Shown: one piece after another, positions 8,253-16,309 of the stretch
Numbering within the stretch: the first letter of the stretch is position 1
How the letters are laid out: every line of letters starts with the position of its first letter
Assembly: GCF_000244955.1 (NCBI RefSeq)
Contig: NZ_CM001439.1
Span: forward strand, 310,001 to 374,000
Length of the DNA stretch: 64,000 nt
Source: Saccharomonospora marina XMU15
GTDB lineage: Bacteria; Actinomycetota; Actinomycetes; Mycobacteriales; Pseudonocardiaceae
Direction: 5' to 3'
Translations under genes and position numbers: made by a program
The notes under the pieces: generated by a model
Databases searched by the model: none
The model's input: only the letters and a program-made list of their open reading frames with translations
Told to the model about the DNA's origin: nothing

Positions 8253-9152
8253 ATGCAGCAGCCCAGACGTCGGGTGCGCTGGGTCGCCACCGTTCCTCCC
8301 GGTGTGCGGCCGCCCCGCCACGTCTCGGCACCCCAGCGTTACACCGGTCCGCCGTCGTACCAGGTCCCGCCTCGTTGGGGGTTCCCGCAGGTGGCGTGGC
8401 GGTGGCCGACCGCGGTGCCCGGCACGGTGTCGGACCTTCCCGTGCCACCGCAGCGGCTTCGCATGATCGCGCGCAACGCCGTGACCGTGCTGTGGACACT
8501 GGCGATGCTGGCAGCGGTTGCGGCGGGGGCGGAGAGCTGGCGCTACGCGCTGCTGCTGAGCAGTCGTGATTCGGCGCTCAGCGCCTCCGTCGTCGGTGCG
8601 TCGGACGCGCTGGTGCTGGCCTTCTCACTGCTGGCGTTCGTGCTTGCGTTGTTCGCGTTCGCGGCTGTGATGTGGTGGCTGTTCGTGGCGCGCTCGGCGG
8701 CGGCGGAAGAAGCGGGGCAGCAGCCCGCCCGCCCGACGTGGCAGGTGGTGGCGGGCATCCTCGTGCCGGGCCTCAACCTGGTGCTGGCGGGCTCGATCCT
8801 CGCCGAGTTGGAGCACGCCGCGCTGCGCGGACCGGTGGACGCCCGCCCCCGGCCCTCGCGCCTGGTGCTGGGCTGGTGGGCGCTGTGGGTGAGCAACGGA
8901 CTGCTGCTCGTGCTGACCGTCGTGTGGCGAACGCGTGACGGCGTGCAGGCCGAGGCCGACGGGGTGGTGCTGAGCGCGCTTACCGACCTGTCCGCGGCGG
9001 CGCTGGCCGTGGTCACGGCGCTGGTCGTGCGCCGTGTCACCCGATTGATCGCGCCGATCGAAGCCGGACTCGTGCGCCCCGTCCGTGTGGTGGCCGTCAA
9101 GGGTGCGCCGTGCCCGTCACGGCGGGGCCGCCCGACCACCGCAACCCGCTGA
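8253..9152 (+). CDS. DUF4328-like four-helix membrane protein
   Basis: The product is about 299 residues. A proline-rich cytoplasmic N-terminus of about 65 residues precedes four hydrophobic segments. Between the second and third is a GILVPGLNLVLAGSILAELEH stretch typical of DUF4328 (short motif: VPGLNL). An Arg-rich tail follows. Proteins of this type are common in actinobacteria and have no known function. The ATG at 8253 is 5 bp after the rhodanese stop, so the genes are probably coupled. The gene converges with the P450 gene across a 21-bp tandem repeat. Confidence 0.78.
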   Translation: MQQPRRRVRWVATVPPGVRPPRHVSAPQRYTGPPSYQVPPRWGFPQVAWRWPTAVPGTVSDLPVPPQRLRMIARNAVTVLWTLAMLAAVAAGAESWRYALLLSSRDSALSASVVGASDALVLAFSLLAFVLALFAFAAVMWWLFVARSAAAEEAGQQPARPTWQVVAGILVPGLNLVLAGSILAELEHAALRGPVDARPRPSRLVLGWWALWVSNGLLLVLTVVWRTRDGVQAEADGVVLSALTDLSAAALAVVTALVVRRVTRLIAPIEAGLVRPVRVVAVKGAPCPSRRGRPTTATR

Positions 9153-9236
9153 CCCGCGAGTCCCCCGCTCCTGCCCGCGAGTCCCCCGCTGCTGCCCGCG
9201 AGTTCTGCGCTCTTGCCCGCGAGTTCTGCGCTCGCA
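9153..9236. repeat. four tandem 21-bp repeats between convergent genes
   Basis: Units at 9153-9173, 9174-9194, 9195-9215 and 9216-9236 all begin CCCGCGAGT. The first two continue with CCCCCGCT and the last two with TCTGCGCT. The array fills the whole gap between the DUF4328 stop and the P450 stop. It has no long hairpin, so it is not an obvious terminator. It may belong to a dispersed actinomycete intergenic repeat family. Confidence 0.85.
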
Positions 9237-9242
9237 TGGGGT

Positions 9243-10409
9243 TCAGGCCGTCACCGGCAGATCGCGCAGGCCCCGAATCACGAACTCCGGACGCCGTCGC
9301 GGCTGCCTTGCCAGCCGAAGCCCCGGCAATCGCCTCACCAGCGCCGAAAGCGCGGCGCCGATCTCGATGCGGGCGAGTGGGGCGCCGAGGCAGTAGTGCA
9401 CGCCGCCACCGAAGCCGAGATGCGGGTTCGGGTCCCTGCCGATGTCGAGTGTGTCCGGTTCGGTGAACACGTCGGGATCGCGAGCGGCAGCGCCAAGCAG
9501 TGCGGCGACCTTCTCACCTCGAGGGATGCGCTGCCCCGCTATCTCAACGTCGGTCGTGGCGGTGCGCTCGAACAGTTGCAGCGGTGAGTCGAACCTGATC
9601 AGCTCCTCCGCAGCCGAACCCGCCAACCCAGGATCGGCCACCAGGCGCTCCCACTGCTCGCGGTGGGTCAGCAGCGCATACGTTCCGTTGCCGAGTACGT
9701 TCACCGTCGCCTCGTGGCCCGCCATCAGCAGCAGCACCGCTGTCGCCACCACCTCGTCCTCGGTCAACTCGCTGGCGACGAGGTGGCTGAGCAGGTCGTC
9801 ACCAGGGTCGGCCGACCGCCGCGCGGCGAGTGCCCGCAGGTAGCCCGCGAACCGCGCCGCCGCCCGCTCGGCGGCGAGTTGCCGGCCCTCGTCGATGCCG
9901 TACTCGTACATCTTGACGATCGAATTGCTCCAGGCGACCAGCCGTGGGCCGTCCGATTCCGGTATGCCGAGCAGTTCGGTGATCACCATGACCGGGAGTG
10001 GTTGAGCCAGGTGTTCGAGCAGGTCGACCTCGCCGTCGGTGGTGATGCGCGCGGCGAGGGTGGCGACCAGTCTCGCGGCCAGCGCCTCCACAGCCGGGCG
10101 CAGCCGTTCGACGTGACCCCTGGCGAACGCGGCCGACACCAGCCTGCGCAACCGCGTGTGCGCGGGCGGCTCGTTCTCCAGCAGCGAGTTGCGGTGCAAC
10201 ATGTTGAACGACGCGAACCGTTCCGCGGGTGTCGCATCGGTCCAGATGCGGCCGAGGTCGCGGTGCCGCAGCACCGCCGACGCCGCTGGGTGCGACACGG
10301 CGATCCACAGCCCCAGCCCGTCGTGCCGGTGCACCTCGCCGAGCGCGCGCAGCTGGGCGAACTCCGGATAAGGATCGGCGATGAACGCGGGGTCGTCAGC
10401 GACGAACAC
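9243..10409 (-). CDS. cytochrome P450 monooxygenase
   Basis: The 388-residue soluble bacterial-type P450 shows all main motifs. The I-helix oxygen-binding AGHEAT is at 230-235, the K-helix ExxR at Glu269-Arg272, and the heme loop FGGGVHYCLG carries proximal ligand Cys340. Oxidation requires ferredoxin and reductase partners that are not encoded nearby. The acid-alcohol pair is present as E-A-T rather than D-T, as in several actinomycete CYPs. The substrate cannot be read from the sequence. It is a stand-alone gene, convergent with the DUF4328 gene and downstream of the ESX-accessory operon on the same strand. Confidence 0.95.
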   Translation of the reverse strand: MFVADDPAFIADPYPEFAQLRALGEVHRHDGLGLWIAVSHPAASAVLRHRDLGRIWTDATPAERFASFNMLHRNSLLENEPPAHTRLRRLVSAAFARGHVERLRPAVEALAARLVATLAARITTDGEVDLLEHLAQPLPVMVITELLGIPESDGPRLVAWSNSIVKMYEYGIDEGRQLAAERAAARFAGYLRALAARRSADPGDDLLSHLVASELTEDEVVATAVLLLMAGHEATVNVLGNGTYALLTHREQWERLVADPGLAGSAAEELIRFDSPLQLFERTATTDVEIAGQRIPRGEKVAALLGAAARDPDVFTEPDTLDIGRDPNPHLGFGGGVHYCLGAPLARIEIGAALSALVRRLPGLRLARQPRRRPEFVIRGLRDLPVTA

Positions 10410-10469
10410 CGGGTGAGCATAGCCCGGCGGGCCTGCCGGTCGCGCCCTCTCGCCGAACCGAGGTCGCGG

Positions 10470-11216
10470 TTACCGTGGCGCCATCACTCGCCATGTCGCG
10501 GCGAGGGTCTTCGCCAGGTTCATCGGCGTTCCGGGCAACCGATGCAGGTGGTCCTGCCCGTCGACGAACACCAAGACGCGGCCCTCCTCCGAAATGTCGA
10601 TCACGGAGAAGGGCCTGCTTCGACGGAGCGTGCCACCCAATGTCCTTGCCACATAAATCTGATGGATGGCCTCGCGTGGCGCTTCCAGCTGCTGCGTCAA
10701 CTCACTCACCGGATCCGGTCCCGACGAGAACAGGTTCCCCGATTCGTCGTGTCGCTCGAACTCCCGTTCGGCGATCGTCAACTCCGAGCCAGGGGCGGGT
10801 GGAAACTCGGGCAATTCATCGATGAACTGTTCGAGCAGTCGATGTTCCTCGACCGGCACGATCGACACGACCTCACCGCGCACCTGCATCGCAGTCGCCT
10901 CACCACCAGCAGCGCAAAACAGGAACCTCCGGTCCTGACGGTCGTCGGCGTGAGCGCTCCAGCAGTACAACTCCCTGTCCGGTGAGCTGAGAACCCGCAG
11001 CATCAACCCGAATTCGCGGGTGAGAGTCGTGTCCTCCGCGAGGCCGAGGCCGGTCAACGCCTGCCAGCAGGCGTGGGTGAACGCATCGGCGCGGGATCGT
11101 GCGATGTAGAGTTCGAACCCGCCGAGCACGGGGTGTGGATCGCCGAGTTCCTCGACGTCCCACACCTGCAGCAACAGTGTGCGCGGCACCGTGATGGGGC
11201 GAGCCCGTACCGCCAC
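10470..11216 (-). CDS. EspG-family ESX secretion-associated chaperone-like protein
   Basis: The 248-residue protein resembles the EspG family: an N-terminal region (WDVEELGDPHPVLGGFELY), mixed alpha/beta composition and no signal peptide. EspG proteins bind PE/PPE or related WXG substrates in the cytoplasm before type VII secretion. It is the last gene of a tight minus-strand cluster after a WXG/PPE-like protein, which is probably its client. Start is GTG 11216, only 6 bp from the preceding stop. No EccB/C/D/E secretion core is present in the window, so the machine must be elsewhere. Confidence 0.8.
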   Translation of the reverse strand: MAVRARPITVPRTLLLQVWDVEELGDPHPVLGGFELYIARSRADAFTHACWQALTGLGLAEDTTLTREFGLMLRVLSSPDRELYCWSAHADDRQDRRFLFCAAGGEATAMQVRGEVVSIVPVEEHRLLEQFIDELPEFPPAPGSELTIAEREFERHDESGNLFSSGPDPVSELTQQLEAPREAIHQIYVARTLGGTLRRSRPFSVIDISEEGRVLVFVDGQDHLHRLPGTPMNLAKTLAATWRVMAPR

Positions 11217-11222
11217 GGCTGG

Positions 11223-12512
11223 TCAGCCGCCGATGGTTGGAGGCGTCACAACGTTGCCCGTATCGGGATCACGCAGCACGCCATCGCTTTCGGCGAACTT
11301 GAATGCCTCGTCACTGTCCTGCACGTACCGACGCTCGTGCGCCTCGTCCTCGTGACCCTGGCCCCTGCCTGCGCCTGCACCGCCCATCGCCCCCATACCA
11401 GCACGCGCACCGGCTGCGCTACCGGTCGAACTACCGGCCTGACTCGCAGCAGGCTGCCCGCCCGGGCCCAGCGAGCCAGCGCCACTGCCCTTGCCCAAGC
11501 CAGGGCCACCCGCGGTGCCGGCCGAGCCCCCACCGACCAGGCGGCTTCCCGCATTGCCGGAACCGGAGCCGGCCATGCCCAAAGGGGGGAACCGGGTGCC
11601 GGCACCGGCTGACCCACCGGCTGCCGGAGTGAACCCGAACGCAGCACCGCCGGACCCGGAACCGGGCGTCGGGCTGTGGGTGCCCGGGGCCTGGTAGGCA
11701 GGGGTCGACGCGGCGGGGCTGGTGGCATGCGGGGAGGCGTACCCGGACGTCGAGGTCGAATCGCCCGGCTGCGAACCCGTGGCAGCGGCCGGCAGGTCTG
11801 TGAGGCTGTGCGAACCGGGGCCGACGGGGCTGGTCGATGCCCGTGGCAGACCGCCTGTCTGCTGTGTCGGCTGTGTCGGTTGCTGCCCGCGGGATTCGTT
11901 GGCCGCTGTGCTGCCGGCGCTGGTTTCGATGTTGATCTCGTCGAAGCCACCGTCCAGCGCGGCGAGTTCACCGAATTCTCTTCGCACCCCGGCATGAGAG
12001 GACTTCATGGTTTCCTCGTAGGCCTGGTAAGTCTGCCGGTTCTGCTCGAGTTGCGCCTTGTACCGGTTGACCTGGTCCTCTTGATCGGTGTCCCACGGCG
12101 TCAACGTGTCCCACGCGCTGCGTTCCGGCGCCTGCTCGGCCATCGGTGTCAGCCGTGCCTTCAGGCTTTCGAAAGCGTGGGCATTGTCGGCGTACTGGCG
12201 CGCGTTGCTGCCGTAGACCTCCGACGACAACTGCGCCGCCTTCACCCCCGCGCGAACCCTTTCCATCGCCGCGGCAGCCCCGCCACCGGTCCAGGAACTC
12301 TCCAACGCCTGCAGCATCCGAGAGCCGCGATCACCCGTCTGGTCGTGGCCATCCACAAGAGCATTCGCTTTGGCGGAGGCCTCGTGCCATCGAGACGAGT
12401 CGCCCTGGTGCACTCGCCGTACCAATTCCGGTATCGCGACGACGCCCTGCTCGGCAATGACCCGCTTCACGATTTCGGCAAGGGCCGCGTCATCGATCGA
12501 GAACAGCCCCAT
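11223..12512 (-). CDS. PPE/WXG100-like ESX substrate with Gly/Ser/Pro-rich C-terminal half
   Basis: The product is 429 residues. The N-terminal ~190 residues are helical, with a W-x-G turn (SSWTGGG at about 70) and long amphipathic helices, as in PPE/WXG100 proteins. The middle is a long low-complexity segment rich in Gly, Ala, Ser, Pro and Thr. The C-terminus ends with the conserved-looking DSDEAFKFAESDGVL...VVTPPTIGG. This organisation is typical of Pseudonocardiaceae ESX-associated PPE-domain proteins. ATG 12512 is 2 bp after the lipoprotein stop, indicating a coupled operon. EspG downstream is the expected partner. Confidence 0.78.
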   Translation of the reverse strand: MGLFSIDDAALAEIVKRVIAEQGVVAIPELVRRVHQGDSSRWHEASAKANALVDGHDQTGDRGSRMLQALESSWTGGGAAAAMERVRAGVKAAQLSSEVYGSNARQYADNAHAFESLKARLTPMAEQAPERSAWDTLTPWDTDQEDQVNRYKAQLEQNRQTYQAYEETMKSSHAGVRREFGELAALDGGFDEINIETSAGSTAANESRGQQPTQPTQQTGGLPRASTSPVGPGSHSLTDLPAAATGSQPGDSTSTSGYASPHATSPAASTPAYQAPGTHSPTPGSGSGGAAFGFTPAAGGSAGAGTRFPPLGMAGSGSGNAGSRLVGGGSAGTAGGPGLGKGSGAGSLGPGGQPAASQAGSSTGSAAGARAGMGAMGGAGAGRGQGHEDEAHERRYVQDSDEAFKFAESDGVLRDPDTGNVVTPPTIGG

Positions 12513-12514
12513 GT

Positions 12515-13144
12515 CTATTTCCCGGCTCTTTCCTTCAGGTTTCCCACAGCGACGGATGCGAGCCGCTTCGCGGGTTCGCACGAATCGACCTTGCCCATGT
12601 TCCTGCGACTCAACGTCACGACGATGTCGAGCGCGTACTCGTCTGCAAGTCCCACGGCCACTGCGCAGTCGATGGAATCTTCGCTTCGCTTGTACTCGAC
12701 CGCCGGAAAACCCCCGATGGGGCCCGCGTCGCGGAACACCGGCCTCTGTGGCTTGGTGTTCGCATAATAGGCGCTCAGCCCCTCTCGCGTTTTGGTGCTG
12801 AAGCCGAGCAGGAAACCGCCACCGGTCACCGGATCGGACCATTGGCAGAACGAGCCCGCCGCGTTCTCACCGTGCCTACCGTCGGAGGCACCACTCCCCA
12901 ACGCCTCCACCGTCTGCTGCCGGGTCATGGCGTCGCACGGGTCGCCCGCCAGCGCCGACTCCGGCAACGGATCGGCCACCGCGGGCGCCCCGCTGTGCGG
13001 CAACCCGGAACCACCCACCGACGAACCGGCGGACTCCGTTGCCGATGACCCGGACACCGGCGCCGCCGTGCCACCCGTCCCTGCCGCACAACCAACCACC
13101 CCGAGCAGGCAACCCGCCGCCAGCACCACCACAACCCGCCTCAT
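12515..13144 (-). CDS. DUF3558-type lipoprotein
   Basis: The roughly 209-residue product has a lipoprotein signal peptide with lipobox V-V-G-C (Cys19). A Ser/Gly/Thr-rich linker follows, then a globular domain with paired cysteines (DPCDAMT, FCQW, IDCAVAV, SCEPA). DUF3558 lipoproteins are common next to ESX-related genes in actinomycetes; the function is unknown. ATG 13144 overlaps the TGA stop of the upstream gene by one base, so it is translationally coupled. A GTG at 13147 is an alternative. It ends 2 bp before the PPE-like gene. Confidence 0.82.
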   Translation of the reverse strand: MRRVVVVLAAGCLLGVVGCAAGTGGTAAPVSGSSATESAGSSVGGSGLPHSGAPAVADPLPESALAGDPCDAMTRQQTVEALGSGASDGRHGENAAGSFCQWSDPVTGGGFLLGFSTKTREGLSAYYANTKPQRPVFRDAGPIGGFPAVEYKRSEDSIDCAVAVGLADEYALDIVVTLSRRNMGKVDSCEPAKRLASVAVGNLKERAGK

Positions 13145-13638
13145 CACACGTAACCCCCGCCGGTGGTGTCCTGGCCACCCGACCTGCCGATCTCCTGACC
13201 TGCCTGCTCATCGAAGCGCTGCACGATCCCCAACGCCCGCTCCAACGCCCCCACCAGACTCAGCCAGTAGTCCCGTTCCGCGGCCACGTGCGCGGCCCCC
13301 TTCTCGAACGCCTCGACACCGACCCGGTTGAACTCCTGACTGGCCGGATCATCAGCCGGAGCCCGCGTCTGCGTCAGCGTCTCTGCTTCTCGTGCCAGCT
13401 CACCCAGCTCTTCAGCGATGCCACGCGCTTCCTCCAGCGCGGCCTCGGCTTCCTGCCTGCTCAAAGTGAAACCGCCCGAGCCCTGCCCGGACGGCTTGCC
13501 GTCAATAATGAAATTCGCGTCGTGGAACACCCCCAACGCCCCGGAAACCGCCGCACCCCCCGGCGCCGCGGCCACCGCAGCCTGGGTCGCCGCAACCGCC
13601 GCCCGGTCAGCCGCTCCGCCGTTCGCCCCCGCTGCCAT
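13144..13638 (-). CDS. helical ESX-associated protein of unknown function, first gene of the operon
   Basis: The 164-residue protein has no signal peptide. An Ala/Gly-rich N-terminus is followed by a GVFHDANFIIDG segment and long helices with Glu/Ala repeats (about residues 60-100 and 110-150). The length and helix pattern resemble small ESX-associated partners of PPE proteins, but no WXG motif is visible. It opens a four-gene minus-strand operon (this gene, DUF3558 lipoprotein, PPE-like, EspG). The function is inferred only from neighbours. Confidence 0.75.
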   Translation of the reverse strand: MAAGANGGAADRAAVAATQAAVAAAPGGAAVSGALGVFHDANFIIDGKPSGQGSGGFTLSRQEAEAALEEARGIAEELGELAREAETLTQTRAPADDPASQEFNRVGVEAFEKGAAHVAAERDYWLSLVGALERALGIVQRFDEQAGQEIGRSGGQDTTGGGYV

Positions 13639-13750
13639 CGAAGCCTCCCCACTTCACATGACACTCGGCGCCACAGTGTAGCCAAACAGTCACCAGCTGA
13701 AAGGCGACTTCACCAACTCGCCACCTGACATCGACCGACCGCATTCGTTG

Positions 13751-14314
13751 TCAGCTGCGCGGCCGCCATTCGTGCACGAGGACGGAATACAGGATCGAGT
13801 CGCGCCATGCGCCTCCGGTGAACACGTGGTCACGCAACACGCCCTCACGGGTGAAGCCGAGCTGCTCGACGAGCGCCAGGCTGGCGGCGTTCTCCGGGCC
13901 GATCGCGGCAGTCACCCGGTGCAATCCCAGCGTGCCGAACCCGAAGTCGAGGATGGTTCGCACGGCGTCGGTGGCGTAGCCGCGTCGCTGATGGTCATGC
14001 GCGATGGCGAACCGCAGTTCGGCGGCCTCGAAATCTCCCAGCAACAGCCGTGTGAAGCCGACGACCCGGTCCTCATCGAGCGCGGTCACAGCCAGGTAGT
14101 AGTCGTTACGAGGACACTGCCTGGCACGTTCGATGATCCCGTCGAGCAGTTGGCGGGCCTGCTCGGCGTTGCGTGAGTTGATGTTCAGGTAATAGGTGAC
14201 CCGGTCGTCGCCCACGATGCCCCTGACACCGTCGAGGTCGTCAGCGGAGAACTCGCGCAGGCGAACCCGCCTCCCGGTAAGCGCCACCCGCTCAGTAGTC
14301 AGCCGAGCCCGCAC
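13751..14314 (-). CDS. GNAT-family N-acetyltransferase (RimJ/RimL-like)
   Basis: The 187-residue product has the acetyl-CoA loop region HDHQRRGYATDAVRTILDFGF (core motif RRGYAT) and the later ENAASLALVEQLGFTREGVLRDH signature. These are typical of RimJ/RimL-type enzymes that acetylate N-terminal amines or small molecules. Start is GTG 14314; the N-terminus LTGRRVRLREFSADDLDGV fits the family. The gene is monocistronic, divergent from the DUF5926 gene. The substrate is unknown. Confidence 0.88.
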   Translation of the reverse strand: MRARLTTERVALTGRRVRLREFSADDLDGVRGIVGDDRVTYYLNINSRNAEQARQLLDGIIERARQCPRNDYYLAVTALDEDRVVGFTRLLLGDFEAAELRFAIAHDHQRRGYATDAVRTILDFGFGTLGLHRVTAAIGPENAASLALVEQLGFTREGVLRDHVFTGGAWRDSILYSVLVHEWRPRS

Positions 14315-14417
14315 ACCACCAAGGCTAGTCGCCCGAGCACTGCTTTTGTCCCCGTCCTAACCTTGGACCACAACCAGTGCCGTCGACACCACCGCACAAC
14401 CCGCAGGAGGCGAGAAC

Positions 14418-15293
14418 GTGGGCAAGGCCGCGCGCAAGAAGGGTCCGAAGGCGGGCCGCAAACCCAAGGTCCGGGACGTCTTCGTGGCACGCCCCTTCGA
14501 AGGGCTTGCGGCGGAACCCGAGATGATCGCGCTGAGGGAGTTCGTGCCGTCCGCGACCGCCGCGTTGACCTTGCGTGACGATCCCGAGCGCAAGGTCACG
14601 CTCGGTACGGTCCTGCCGATGGCGGCCGCCGCGCTCGTCCGCTCCGACGGCGAGGTCTTCCTCGGGATGCAGGTGCAGACACGCTCGTCGGACATCAGCA
14701 GGGACCTCGGCCGGTCACTGCGTTGGGCACTGGAGGCGAAGCCCGGCGCGGTGCTCTCCGTTCCGGACACCACGAGCGAGCCGGTGGAGGGTGAGCGGTT
14801 GCAGGATCTGCTCGCGGCGGATGCCGCACTGGACGTGCGACTGCACGAGGACTTCTCGTGGTGGCTCGCCGAGGACACCGAGCCCACCGGTGAGATCGCG
14901 ATGTCACTGGAACGGGCGAACGCCGCGATCATGCCTACCGAGCGGCTGAGCCCGGGCGCGTACTGGGTTCTCGCCGGAGCGAAGGCGCACCTGCGCTGGG
15001 TGTGGTCGGCCGACGAGAATCGCCTGCTGCAGGCGCTTGCGCGGTTGTCGGCCGCCGGTGCGCTCAACCTCGGAGAAGGAACGAGATACGCGGGTTCGTT
15101 CCGTGCGCATGGCCTGTTGGTGCCGGTGTGGGACCTCGACCCGGAAGCACACGCCCGGGAATGGATCGAACCCGCCAAGCAGTTGGGCTCGCGCCTGGAG
15201 TCCGCGCTGGCCTCGCTGGACGACGAGCCGTTGAACGCGGCGGAGCGCAGGGCCAGGGACGGTCTGATCGGTCGCCAACTGACCCTGCGCTGA
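14418..15293 (+). CDS. DUF5926 family protein
   Basis: The 291-residue protein starts with a very basic tail (GKAARKKGPKAGRKPK) and continues as a soluble alpha/beta protein with VRDVFVARPFEGLAAEPEMIALREFVPSATA near the N-terminus. This matches the actinobacterial DUF5926 family, whose role is unknown. The basic tail suggests binding to nucleic acid or ribosomes; that is inference. GTG 14418 has AGGAGG upstream. Its stop overlaps the start of the DUF952 gene by one base (TGATG). Confidence 0.8.
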   Translation: MGKAARKKGPKAGRKPKVRDVFVARPFEGLAAEPEMIALREFVPSATAALTLRDDPERKVTLGTVLPMAAAALVRSDGEVFLGMQVQTRSSDISRDLGRSLRWALEAKPGAVLSVPDTTSEPVEGERLQDLLAADAALDVRLHEDFSWWLAEDTEPTGEIAMSLERANAAIMPTERLSPGAYWVLAGAKAHLRWVWSADENRLLQALARLSAAGALNLGEGTRYAGSFRAHGLLVPVWDLDPEAHAREWIEPAKQLGSRLESALASLDDEPLNAAERRARDGLIGRQLTLR

Positions 15294-15649
15294 TGATCCT
15301 GCACATCTGCTCGGAGGCGGACTGGGCGGGCGTCGCGGACAACGAGCACTACCGCACACGGTCGCTGCACGAGGTCGGGTTCATCCACTGTTCCGACCTC
15401 GGCACCGTCCACCTACCCGCCACCCGGCTGTACCGAGGCCGCACCGACCTGCTTGTGTTGCGGGTCGATCCGCAACTGCTGGACGTGCCGCTGCGTTGGG
15501 AGCCGGGAGTGCCGCCCGAGCCGCAGAACCCATGGTTTCCGCATGTGTACGGCCCGATCCCGAAGGCGGCGGTGTCGTCGGTGCACCCGTTCCCACCGTT
15601 GCCGGACGGATCGTTCCGGCCACCGCCCGAACTCACCGGACTGAACTGA
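15293..15649 (+). CDS. DUF952 domain protein
   Basis: The 118-residue protein covers the whole DUF952 domain: N-terminal ILHICSEADW, then EVGFIHCSDLGTVHLPAT and the C-terminal HVYGPIPKAAV. The family is widespread and uncharacterised. Conserved His residues suggest an enzymatic or nucleotide-binding site. The start codon overlaps the DUF5926 stop, so expression is coupled. Confidence 0.9.
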   Translation: MILHICSEADWAGVADNEHYRTRSLHEVGFIHCSDLGTVHLPATRLYRGRTDLLVLRVDPQLLDVPLRWEPGVPPEPQNPWFPHVYGPIPKAAVSSVHPFPPLPDGSFRPPPELTGLN

Positions 15650-15730
15650 ACACACCAAGGCAACCTTCCCGCCCCTCCCGTGCGTGCAGACGTCGAGCCA
15701 GGTGAACGGCCACCGGAGGGAGGCGTTACC

Positions 15731-16306
15731 GTGACCGCATTCGTGCCCGTCGTCGCAAGGGGAGACGGCTGGGCGGGCACAGTCGGTCGGGAGAGGGGAT
15801 CGGTCGTGCCTGGCGACCTCGCGGACTTCGAGGAGTTCGTGCAGGCGACGCTGCCCGGACTACTCCGGTACGGGCACGCGCTGACAGGCAACCCACATGA
15901 CGCGGCGGACCTCGTGCAAACGGTGCTGGAGAAGATCGGCTCACGCTGGGGTCAGGTGTTGCGCAAGACCGGCGACCCGCTTGCCTACGTGCGCCGCTCC
16001 ATGACCAACGCCCACATCAGCAGGTGGCGGCGGCACCGCAGGGAGAACCTGGTCGCGGAACTTCCGGAGCCGAATCCGCACATGCCCGCGGACCCGTTCG
16101 AGCACGAGCCGCTGTGGCAAGCGCTGCGGGAGCTACCGCCGAGGCAACGTGCGGTGATCGTGCTGCGCTACTACGAGGGGTTGTCAGAAGCCGAGATCGC
16201 CGACGCCCTCGGGGTGAGCCCTGGCACCGTGAAGAGTCAGGCGAGCAAGGCGATCGCGTCGCTGCGCGGCAGGCTGCGAGACGACAGAGCTCCCGAGGGG
16301 AGATGA
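15731..16306 (+). CDS. SigE-family (ECF) RNA polymerase sigma factor
   Basis: Region 2 (FEEFVQATLPGLLRYGHALTGNPHDAADLVQTVL) and region 4 (LPPRQRAVIVLRYYEGLSEAEIADALGVSPGTVKSQASKAI; core AEIADALGVSPGTVKS) define an ECF sigma factor. It is of the actinobacterial SigE-like type, with only regions 2 and 4. GTG 15731 has GGAGGGAGG upstream. GTG 15806, just before the region-2 domain, also has an upstream AGAGGGGA and could be the true start. The gene is followed after 3 bp by a membrane protein gene that probably modulates it. Confidence 0.9.
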   Translation: MTAFVPVVARGDGWAGTVGRERGSVVPGDLADFEEFVQATLPGLLRYGHALTGNPHDAADLVQTVLEKIGSRWGQVLRKTGDPLAYVRRSMTNAHISRWRRHRRENLVAELPEPNPHMPADPFEHEPLWQALRELPPRQRAVIVLRYYEGLSEAEIADALGVSPGTVKSQASKAIASLRGRLRDDRAPEGR

Positions 16307-16309
16307 CGG

